NCBI GenBank assembly: GCA_902591665.1
Contig: CACJBO010000008.1
Location: 1-35,842, forward strand
Direction: 5' to 3'
From: an uncultured SAR86 cluster bacterium
GTDB lineage: Bacteria > Pseudomonadota > Gammaproteobacteria > Magnimaribacterales > D2472
DNA: 35,842 nucleotides
Shown here: one piece after another, positions 16,414 to 23,638 of the stretch
Layout: each line of letters starts with the position of its first letter
Position numbering within the stretch: position 1 is the stretch's first letter
Program-made: the position numbers and the translations under genes
Notes under the pieces: generated by a model
What the model saw: the letters and a program-made list of their open reading frames with translations, nothing else
Databases searched by the model: none
What the model was told of the DNA's origin: nothing

Positions 16414-16940
16414 CAGTTTTTTTAAGAGTATTTATATTAAGCGTATCTCTGATGTTTTTTTACTTTTTTTATTTATATATTGAAGATGATAAATATTATC
16501 CAGGAGCAAGTTTTCAAACTTCAAATATGCCATTGTTTGAACTTGAAGATTTATATTCGGATGACGTTATAACAAATTCAGATTTAGAAGGCGCACACTT
16601 AGTTAACGTCTGGGCAAGCTGGTGCATTACATGCCGAATTGAGCATGGTTTTTTAGTAAAACTAAGCTCACAAGGTATTCCTATAATGGGGCTAAATTAT
16701 AAAGACGAAAGAATTGATGCAATAAATTGGATTACAAAGTTTGGTAACCCTTATAAATTTATTATTCATGATCTAAAAGGCGAATTAGCCTTAGATATGG
16801 GTGTCACTGGCGCACCTGAAACTTTTTTAATAAATAATGGAAAAATTATTGCTCATTACAGGGGTGAGGTAAATGAAATGATTTGGAGTGATGTTTTTTC
16901 TCCAATTATAAAAAAGGAGAACCTTTTTAATGATAATTAA
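16410..16940 (+). CDS. ccmG: Thioredoxin-like CcmG/DsbE
   Basis: A 176-residue membrane-anchored periplasmic thiol-disulfide oxidoreductase. It has an N-terminal helix (about 5-23) and a thioredoxin fold with the redox site WASWCITC (near residues 68-75). GVTGAPETFLIN carries the cis-Pro loop in its GAPET form, typical of CcmG. It keeps apocytochrome c or CcmH reduced for heme ligation. It overlaps ccmH by 11 bases, and the ccmH ribosome-binding site AAGGAG lies within the ccmG 3' end. Confidence 0.94.
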   Translation: MTVFLRVFILSVSLMFFYFFYLYIEDDKYYPGASFQTSNMPLFELEDLYSDDVITNSDLEGAHLVNVWASWCITCRIEHGFLVKLSSQGIPIMGLNYKDERIDAINWITKFGNPYKFIIHDLKGELALDMGVTGAPETFLINNGKIIAHYRGEVNEMIWSDVFSPIIKKENLFNDN

Positions 16941-17307
16941 ATCGTTGTTATTTATATTTTTTATATCCTCAACAAATGTTTTGGGCGATTCTTTATATAA
17001 TTTTGAAAATATAAAAGATGAGGAAAGGTTTTATAGTTTAATAAAAGAAATTAGATGTCCAAAATGTACTAGTGGATCACTTGCAAGCTCTAATGCTCCG
17101 GTATCTGAGGATATCAAAAAGAAAATTATAGAATTAATTAAAGAAGGCAAAACTGATGATGAGATTAAGACTTTTCTGTCTGATAGGTTTGGAAATGAAG
17201 TCTTATACAATCCAGGATTGAATAGCAGTACGTATATTCTTTGGATTGCACCAGTATTATTTTTATTTATTGCTTTGTTGATATTCTTTTTTAGAAGAAA
17301 GACATAA
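16930..17307 (+). CDS. ccmH: Apocytochrome c reductase CcmH (CcmL/CycL type)
   Basis: A 125-residue periplasmic membrane-anchored protein. A signal segment (about 1-19) precedes the redox motif RCPKC within EIRCPKCTSGSLASSNAPV. A three-helix domain (KKKIIELIKEGKTDDEIKTFLSDRFG) and one C-terminal membrane helix (YILWIAPVLFLFIALLIFF) follow. This is the short CcmH form; the CcmI part is encoded separately downstream. The usual LRCxxCQ differs slightly (CTSGS here). The stop overlaps the next start (TAATG). Confidence 0.94.
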   Translation: MIIKSLLFIFFISSTNVLGDSLYNFENIKDEERFYSLIKEIRCPKCTSGSLASSNAPVSEDIKKKIIELIKEGKTDDEIKTFLSDRFGNEVLYNPGLNSSTYILWIAPVLFLFIALLIFFFRRKT

Positions 17308-18086
17308 TGTTTTTTATATACTTCTTAGCTTTCTTTGCATTCATTCCAATCTTGGCATATCTGTTATCGCAAAATACAAACAATAAAGGATATATTTTTG
17401 GAATCTCTTTTTTAGTTGTTCTTGTTTGTTTATTTACTGTTGTTGGAAAATACTCATTCTTAGGCTCAATTAAAAATCAAAAGATCAATTCAGAAATTCT
17501 TATGAATATTAACCTTAATAATAAAATTTCTGAAAATATTACAAGAGAATTTAATAACAATATTAGCAATGAAGATAAAGTGTATTGGCTGCAAGGTTAT
17601 ATTAATAAAGCCATTGAAGACAGTAAATTCATTGCTGCTGAAAGCTTAATTTCTATCTCAGAGCAATACTTTCAAACTACAGATGAAAAATTTATTTTTT
17701 ATACCTTATACACAAAACTTAGAGACGCAAAATTCCCTGATTTTGCAAAGTCTAAATTAATTATAAATCTTCATTCTCCACCAGAGTGCTCTAACTTTTT
17801 TGGTACAGCAGAAGTATTTATAATGAATGGTCCAAAAATACCCATAGCCTTAAAAAAATTTACGGACTCTTCTGAATTTGAATTAGAAAATATTCATTCC
17901 TCCATTCCTGGTTTTGATTTGGCTTCTGCCTATCTAAATCAAGAAACTCTCGATTTAAAAGTATCATTAAATTGCCCTGATACAGCCTCTATTTTTTATT
18001 CTGAAAACGTTTTGTTAATTGATAACAATCAGCCTGTAAATTCCTATAATATTAAGGCAAATGAATGGTTTAAAAGGGAACAATAG
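17307..18086 (+). CDS. ccmI: CcmI-like cytochrome c maturation chaperone
   Basis: A 259-residue protein with two N-terminal membrane helices (about 1-18 and 29-45). A short helical region (about 85-140) corresponds to the TPR part of CcmI. The C-terminal beta-rich domain (about 150-255) contains FFGTAEVFIMNGPKIPIALKKF, matching the CcmI pattern of a strand with a PMPLAV-type turn. CcmI binds the apocytochrome C-terminus. The TPR section looks reduced compared with typical CcmI of about 400 residues. The call rests on position after ccmH, topology and the C-terminal pattern. Confidence 0.78.
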   Translation: MFFIYFLAFFAFIPILAYLLSQNTNNKGYIFGISFLVVLVCLFTVVGKYSFLGSIKNQKINSEILMNINLNNKISENITREFNNNISNEDKVYWLQGYINKAIEDSKFIAAESLISISEQYFQTTDEKFIFYTLYTKLRDAKFPDFAKSKLIINLHSPPECSNFFGTAEVFIMNGPKIPIALKKFTDSSEFELENIHSSIPGFDLASAYLNQETLDLKVSLNCPDTASIFYSENVLLIDNNQPVNSYNIKANEWFKREQ

Positions 18087-18119
18087 TTTAATATATCTCT
18101 AAGAAAAATATTCTCAATA

Positions 18120-21107
18120 ATGCAGCTTAAACATATAAAACTCGCAGGTTTTAAAAGTTTCGTAGATCCAACGAAGATATCTTTTCCTTCAAATTTAGTA
18201 GGCGTAGTTGGCCCTAATGGCTGTGGTAAATCAAACGTAATTGATGCCGTAAGATGGGTTTTAGGAGAGCTCTCTGCTAAAAATCTTCGTGGGGAGTCTA
18301 TGGTAGACGTCATCTTCAATGGCTCAGAAAATAGAAAACCATCAGGACAATGCAGTATTGAATTACTTTTTGATAATTCTAGTGGAAAGATTGGTGGTGA
18401 ATACGCTTCCTATAATGAAATTTCCATCAAAAGATTGATGACAAGAGATGCACAGTCAACTTATTTTATAAATAGTACAAAGTGTAGAAGAAAAGATGTT
18501 CAAGATATATTTCTAGGAACAGGCTTAGGACCAAGTTCTTATGCAATTATTGAACAAGGAATGGTCAGTAGGCTTGTAAGTGCAAAGCCAGAGGAGCTTA
18601 GGACTCATATTGAAGAGGCTGCAGGCGTCTCTAAATATAGGGAAAGAAGAAGAGAAACCGAGAGTCGAATCAAGAAGACAAAAGAAAACCTATCAAGAGT
18701 TAAAGATATAAAGGATGAAATAGAAAGGCTTATTAGAAGGCTTGAAAACCAAGCTAATGCTGCAGAGAAATATAACAAGTTAAAAGAAGAGGAGAATCAA
18801 AAACAAACTGATATAGCTATTCTTTATTCACTTGAAGCTAAAAACAATAAAGACAAACTCCAAAAGAACTTAGAAGGCTTAAATAGAGATCTCAAAATAA
18901 AACAGGCCGAATCAGATTCAAAACAAGCACAAATCGATGATTATAGAACTCAGAATGAGTCTGTAATTAATGCTTATGAGGATGCTCAGAAAAATTTTTA
19001 TACAATAGGTGCTGAAATAGCCAAACATGAATCAGATCTTCATAACATCAACAAATCTGAAGCTACTAATTTAGAAGCCCTTGAAAGAGCTCAAAAAAGT
19101 TACAAAGATGCTCTTCAAAAAGAGTCTGCATTTAAGGACTTAAGTCCAAAAGAAAAAGAATTAAAGCTAAATATTGCTATTGTTAAAGCTTTTGATGCTC
19201 TTGAGAAAAAAAATACTATCGGTGTATCAATTAAACCGCTCGAAGACCAAATAAATATCAAACAAAATGAATTAGATTCGAAGCAGGATATTTTTGACGG
19301 TATTAAAGCTAATAAAGACAAAATCGTAAATGAGATAAAAGATATTCAAAAAAATCAATTTTCTATTGATGCTGAAATTGCAAGAATCGAAGGCTCAATA
19401 AAAAATCTTAATAATTTAGCAGAAAATGCAAAATCAGATTTTGAAGAGGCTTCACGTAATTACGCAAATGCTGTTGAAAAAGAGTCAAATAATGAACACC
19501 TAAGCCCTAAAGAAAAAGCAATACACTTACTAGATTCAATCACAGACTTACTTAAATCATTTGGATCAAGCGCAAATAAAGTGAATTCAAAATTATCTGA
19601 GCTGAAAGAACTCCTAATGAGCATATTAAAAATTGCTTCTGATCAATCAAAAAGTTTTACTGCAGAATATTTAAATCAAAAAAATAGAGCAGAAGAGGCT
19701 ATTAACAAAGCTAAGGAAGATAAAAAAATTGCTGAAACTAAGCTTGATGACCTTAACAGTCAAAGAATCTCAATTGGTAATCAACTGGAATCACAGATTA
19801 GTATTCAGACTAATATAGATAACCAATTGCAAGAAATGGATAGCAATAAATCTGTTGTATCAAATGAACTTAGAAACCTTGAGAAAGAAATTAATGATTT
19901 AAGGCTTGAGCTAAGAACTCACGAAATTAATTTAGAAAATGCTTCAATGGTTTTAGAGAAAGCAGAGGTAAGTATTTCAGACCTTGATTCAGCACAATAC
20001 AAAGGGATGGATTTAAAAGGGCTTGAGGTCTCTTTAGATGAAATACAAAAAAACATTGCTCAATTAGGTTCAGTCAATTTAGCTGCTCCCGAGGAGTACT
20101 TGAGCAGAGAAAACGAATTAAAAAAATTAATTGAAGAAGCTGAAATAAGGAAGTCTAAAATTCAAGTAATTATGGATGGCTTGGTAGAAAAGAGCTCTCA
20201 AGCAGAATCTGAATTAACAGCCATAAGGCAAAAACAATCTCAGTTTAATGAAAGCTTAAGAGACCTTGAAAATCAAAAAAATGTAGCTGAATTAGATCTT
20301 AAATCAATTACAGAGAAAGTTACCAATCTGAGGTTGGATTTAAAAACCCATGAAATTAATTTAGATAACGCAAATACTAAAATTAAAGAGGCTGGTTTAA
20401 ATATTGAAAATATAGATTATTCAAAATATGAAGACATGGAGCTTAATGTCCTCCAAGATTCACTTGCAGACATACAGGCAAAAATCATACGTCTAGGAGC
20501 TATCAACCTGGCAGCTCCAGAGGAAATAGCTGCAGAATCAAAAAGAAAAGAAGAGCTTGATGTTCAATACAACGATCTTACTGAAGCTCTTGAAAAACTT
20601 ACAGGCGCCATAAAAACAATTGATCTTGAAACTAAAACAAGATTTCAAAATAGCTTTGACTCAATAAACAAAAGAATGAAAGAGGTATTTTCAAAGTTAT
20701 TTGGTGGTGGTTTTGCTGAACTCGCTCTTACCGAAAACGATGCATTAAATGCAGGCGTGGTAATAATGGCTAGACCTCCTGGCAAGAAAAATTCATCAAT
20801 TTCACAACTATCAGGAGGTGAAAAAGCGTTAACTGCTTTAGCTCTTGTTTTTGCAATTTTTGAGCTCAATCCTGCTCCGTTTTGTATTTTAGATGAAGTA
20901 GATGCTCCACTCGACGATTTAAATACTATGCGTTTTATAAATATGGTTGAGGAGATGTCAAAAACAGTTCAATTCATATTCATAACCCATAATAAAGTTT
21001 CTATGGAAAAAAGTGATCATTTAATGGGAGTTACAATGCAAGAAGCTGGTGTCTCTAGAATGGTTTCTGTTGATGTTAACCAAGCTCTAGAGTTTGCTGA
21101 AGTATGA
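18120..21107 (+). CDS. smc: SMC chromosome-segregation ATPase lacking a recognisable hinge
   Basis: Core ATPase of the SMC-ScpAB complex that organises and segregates the chromosome. The N-terminal head has Walker A GPNGCGKSN (about 32-40) and IIEQGMVSRLVSAKPEELR. The C-terminal head has the signature LSGGEKALTALAL (897-909) and Walker B CILDEVDAPLDD (922-933). Between them lies continuous coiled coil. At 995 residues it is shorter than the usual 1150-1200, and I find no hinge domain. Two internal repeats occur: residues about 286-346 recur at 406-466 (period 120, each ending LSPKEK), and about 594-659 recur at 737-802 (period 143, each with THEINL and NLAAPEE). A weak TATTCT lies 6 bases before the ATG. 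The stop overlaps the zipA start. Confidence 0.95.
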   Translation: MQLKHIKLAGFKSFVDPTKISFPSNLVGVVGPNGCGKSNVIDAVRWVLGELSAKNLRGESMVDVIFNGSENRKPSGQCSIELLFDNSSGKIGGEYASYNEISIKRLMTRDAQSTYFINSTKCRRKDVQDIFLGTGLGPSSYAIIEQGMVSRLVSAKPEELRTHIEEAAGVSKYRERRRETESRIKKTKENLSRVKDIKDEIERLIRRLENQANAAEKYNKLKEEENQKQTDIAILYSLEAKNNKDKLQKNLEGLNRDLKIKQAESDSKQAQIDDYRTQNESVINAYEDAQKNFYTIGAEIAKHESDLHNINKSEATNLEALERAQKSYKDALQKESAFKDLSPKEKELKLNIAIVKAFDALEKKNTIGVSIKPLEDQINIKQNELDSKQDIFDGIKANKDKIVNEIKDIQKNQFSIDAEIARIEGSIKNLNNLAENAKSDFEEASRNYANAVEKESNNEHLSPKEKAIHLLDSITDLLKSFGSSANKVNSKLSELKELLMSILKIASDQSKSFTAEYLNQKNRAEEAINKAKEDKKIAETKLDDLNSQRISIGNQLESQISIQTNIDNQLQEMDSNKSVVSNELRNLEKEINDLRLELRTHEINLENASMVLEKAEVSISDLDSAQYKGMDLKGLEVSLDEIQKNIAQLGSVNLAAPEEYLSRENELKKLIEEAEIRKSKIQVIMDGLVEKSSQAESELTAIRQKQSQFNESLRDLENQKNVAELDLKSITEKVTNLRLDLKTHEINLDNANTKIKEAGLNIENIDYSKYEDMELNVLQDSLADIQAKIIRLGAINLAAPEEIAAESKRKEELDVQYNDLTEALEKLTGAIKTIDLETKTRFQNSFDSINKRMKEVFSKLFGGGFAELALTENDALNAGVVIMARPPGKKNSSISQLSGGEKALTALALVFAIFELNPAPFCILDEVDAPLDDLNTMRFINMVEEMSKTVQFIFITHNKVSMEKSDHLMGVTMQEAGVSRMVSVDVNQALEFAEV

Positions 21108-21742
21108 TGGACCCCAACATAGATATATATTTAATTGGTATTTCTGTTTTAGTATTCCTAATAATTACATTTCTTTTTATAAGAAAAATTTCTAATAAAG
21201 GAGAGCTTAAAGTAAAAATTGAGCCTGTTGCAGGTACTTTTGAAATAAAAGAGTTTGATGAAATTGATATAAAGTCTCAAAAAGCTTTTGATTTTGAAGA
21301 TAAAGATCACATTGATTATCAAGAACAAAAACTTGCTGTCTTAAACTTAATATCAGTTGATAAGTCCATGTTCGAAATTGATCAAGTATATGGTTTTATG
21401 AATAATCTTGGAGCAACCCTATCTCATGGATTTTTTGTTATAAAAGATAGCAACAATAAAGAGTCTTTTAGAATAGCCAATGCTTTAAATCCTGGCACAT
21501 TTGAAGCAGAGACCAGTACTTTTGCAATTCTTGTTGCAGCTGATCTCAATAACGTCTTGGATCCAATTAAAACAGTAAAAGATATGGTAAATTTTGCTTA
21601 TGAATTTACTGAAAAGTTTTATGCCAATATCTGTGATCAAGAAAGAACACCAATAACCAAACAAATGATTTCGCATATTGAATCTCAAGCTCAAGAGATA
21701 GCGAGGTTAAAACAACTAGCAGTTGCTGAAAAATCTGACTAA
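21104..21742 (+). CDS. zipA: Cell-division protein ZipA
   Basis: A 212-residue inner-membrane protein that tethers FtsZ to the membrane at the division site. It has one N-terminal helix (about 8-26) and a short charged linker. The C-terminal FtsZ-binding domain (about 80-200) contains SHGFFVIKDSNNKESFRIANALNPGTFE and a DQERTPITKQMISHIESQ ending, which match the ZipA pattern (VANxxxPGTF, RRPLTxQ). The linker is short and less Pro/Gln-rich than in enterobacteria. The smc-zipA pairing is usual in gammaproteobacteria. Its ATG overlaps the smc stop (ATGA); a second ATG follows at once. Confidence 0.9.
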   Translation: MMDPNIDIYLIGISVLVFLIITFLFIRKISNKGELKVKIEPVAGTFEIKEFDEIDIKSQKAFDFEDKDHIDYQEQKLAVLNLISVDKSMFEIDQVYGFMNNLGATLSHGFFVIKDSNNKESFRIANALNPGTFEAETSTFAILVAADLNNVLDPIKTVKDMVNFAYEFTEKFYANICDQERTPITKQMISHIESQAQEIARLKQLAVAEKSD

Positions 21743-23025
21743 TGAAGCCGTGGAAAATAATCCAAAAACTAGAAAGTGATAATAGTAGATTATTTAAAGA
21801 AAGTGTTATTGAAGAAAATATTAATGACCTAGACTTTCAAGAAGGTTTATCAATGTGCTTAGATGCATTGGTAACATTTGGCGTTAAACAAGTTCCTAAA
21901 TCTGATAAAAATGGTAATGGATTGGGTTGGAGCACTTTTAAGAGCTCAGCTTTACTTCTGATTGAAAGAGAGAAAACTGGTCATGCTGCTAGGGATGAAA
22001 TTTTGGAGCTAATGGATCAAGCCACTTCAGAAGAGTGGAATGATTGGTATAGAAGAATCTTAATAAAGGATTTGAGGTGCGGCGTAAGCGAGAAGACAGT
22101 TAACAATGTCGCAAAAAAAATGGATATTCAATTTAGGGTACCTGTTTTTGCGTGCATGCTATCTCATGATGGAATGAAACATCCAAAAAAGATTAAAGGT
22201 AACTGTTTAATTGAATATAAATATGATGGAGTGAGAGTAATAGCAATAACAAAAAAAAATAATACAACCCTCTATAGTAGAAATGGAAAAATTTTTAGCA
22301 ATTTCCCACATATTGAAGAAGCATTGAGCAAACCTGAATTTAATAATATGGTTTTTGATGGTGAGGTCATGAGTGATGACTTCCAATCATTAATGAAACA
22401 GGTTCATAGAAAAACTAATGCAAAAACAGAAGATGCATATTTAGCTCTGTTTGATATTTTACCTCTCAAAGAATTTAACGAAGGCAAAAGCAAACTTACC
22501 ACTCTTGAAAGAAAACATCATTTAGAGAAATTTGCTAAAAAATTTCCTTCATGTATCAAGATTGTTGATTATACGATTGTAGATTTTGATAAAGAGCAGG
22601 GTGAAGAAACTTATTCTCAAATGAACAAAGAGGCTTTAGAACGTGGCTATGAAGGATTGATGATCAAACCTGAGAATGATTTATATGAGTGCAAAAGAAG
22701 TCATGCTTGGCTAAAAATGAAACCTTTTATTGAAGTCACATTAAAAGTAACAGAGGTTCATGAGGGCACTGGAAGACATGCTGGTAAACTGGGAGCATTT
22801 TCAGTTGAGGGCAATGATGATGGAAAATTTTTCTCATTAAATGTGGGTAGTGGTTTGACAGATGAAAATAGAGAAAAATTTTGGAAATATAAAGATTCAT
22901 TAATTGGACAATTAATTGAAATTAGAGCAGATGCAGTAACACAGAGCATGGAAGGTGAAAGTTATAGTTTAAGATTTCCTCGCTTTAAAACATTTAGAGG
23001 TTTTGAACCAGGTGAAAAACTGTGA
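21742..23025 (+). CDS. ATP-dependent DNA ligase, phage-like
   Basis: A 427-residue nick-sealing enzyme of the ATP-dependent class. The adenylated Lys is K160 in EYKYDGVR (motif I). Motif III FDGEV, motif IIIa LALFDIL, motif IV EGLMIKP and motif V WLKMKP are all present. An N-terminal helical domain contains LRCGVSEKTVN, like T4-type ligases. The OB-fold end (SLRFPRFKTFRGFEPGEKL) resembles T7-type ligases. It has no zinc finger, HhH or BRCT domains, so it is not an NAD-dependent LigA. It starts on the zipA stop codon (TAATG), so it is translationally coupled in the position where smc-zipA clusters often carry ligA. Confidence 0.93.
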   Translation: MKPWKIIQKLESDNSRLFKESVIEENINDLDFQEGLSMCLDALVTFGVKQVPKSDKNGNGLGWSTFKSSALLLIEREKTGHAARDEILELMDQATSEEWNDWYRRILIKDLRCGVSEKTVNNVAKKMDIQFRVPVFACMLSHDGMKHPKKIKGNCLIEYKYDGVRVIAITKKNNTTLYSRNGKIFSNFPHIEEALSKPEFNNMVFDGEVMSDDFQSLMKQVHRKTNAKTEDAYLALFDILPLKEFNEGKSKLTTLERKHHLEKFAKKFPSCIKIVDYTIVDFDKEQGEETYSQMNKEALERGYEGLMIKPENDLYECKRSHAWLKMKPFIEVTLKVTEVHEGTGRHAGKLGAFSVEGNDDGKFFSLNVGSGLTDENREKFWKYKDSLIGQLIEIRADAVTQSMEGESYSLRFPRFKTFRGFEPGEKL

Positions 23026-23636
23026 TGAATATTAAATTTACAAAAATTTCATTCTTTATAATTTTAATATTCTCTCTTCAATCATGCATGACACAACCAC
23101 CCCAAAATCCAGATAACATATGTTTAATATTTGAAGAAAAGAAAAGTTGGTATAAAGCTGCAATGAAGGCAGAAAAGAGGTGGAAAATTCCTCCTTATGT
23201 TCTTATGTCATTTGTTTATCAAGAATCTAGTTTTAAAGCAGATGCAAAGCCTGAAAGAGAAAAGCTGTTATGGGTAATACCCTGGAAAAGAAAATCTACA
23301 GCTGTAGGTTATTCTCAAGCACTCAATATGACTTGGGAAGACTACAAAGATGAAACTGGAAACTCTGGAGCAAGCAGAAAGAATTTTAAGGATTCAGCAG
23401 ATTTTATAGGATGGTATGCATCTAAAGGCTATTATCAAGGATTTGATAGGTTAGATGCTAGATCGCTATACCTTGCATATCACGAGGGCTATGGTGGCTT
23501 TAAGAAAAAAACTTATAGAAAAAAACCATGGCTAATAAAAGTAGCTGATAGAGTGCAAACAAGATCAACTAAATATCAACAGCAATACTGGGGATGCGCT
23601 AAAGAATTAAAGAAAAAAAGATTTTTCTTTTTTTAA
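23025..23636 (+). CDS. Lipoprotein with lysozyme-like (SLT) domain
   Basis: A predicted outer-membrane lipoprotein of about 203 residues. The signal peptide ends at a lipobox before Cys (SLQSC, about residue 21). A transglycosylase-like domain follows: KIPPYVLMSFVYQESSFK, where the Glu of YQESS is the expected catalytic acid, then AVGYSQALNMTWEDY and a SLYLAYHEGYGGF segment. It probably cuts peptidoglycan glycan strands. I chose ATG 23025, which overlaps the ligase stop (TGATG); GTG 23022 in frame is the alternative. The last eight residues, KKKRFFFF, are encoded by an inverted repeat that looks like a terminator. Confidence 0.82.
   Translation: MNIKFTKISFFIILIFSLQSCMTQPPQNPDNICLIFEEKKSWYKAAMKAEKRWKIPPYVLMSFVYQESSFKADAKPEREKLLWVIPWKRKSTAVGYSQALNMTWEDYKDETGNSGASRKNFKDSADFIGWYASKGYYQGFDRLDARSLYLAYHEGYGGFKKKTYRKKPWLIKVADRVQTRSTKYQQQYWGCAKELKKKRFFFF
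23613..23634. terminator. AT-only bidirectional terminator inside a coding end
   Basis: A 9-bp perfect stem (23613-23621 with 23626-23634) with a TTTT loop. It has an A-run on one side and a T-run on the other, so each strand ends in a U-run. It lies within the last codons of the lipoprotein gene and 5 bases before the stop of the convergent peptidase gene. The stem has a single G-C pair, so strength is uncertain. Confidence 0.55.
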
Positions 23637-23638
23637 AT

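Noticed and set aside
18975..20590. SMC repeats as an assembly artefact
   Set aside because: The copies differ at many nucleotide and residue positions and the frame is continuous with intact heads, so collapsed or duplicated reads are unlikely.
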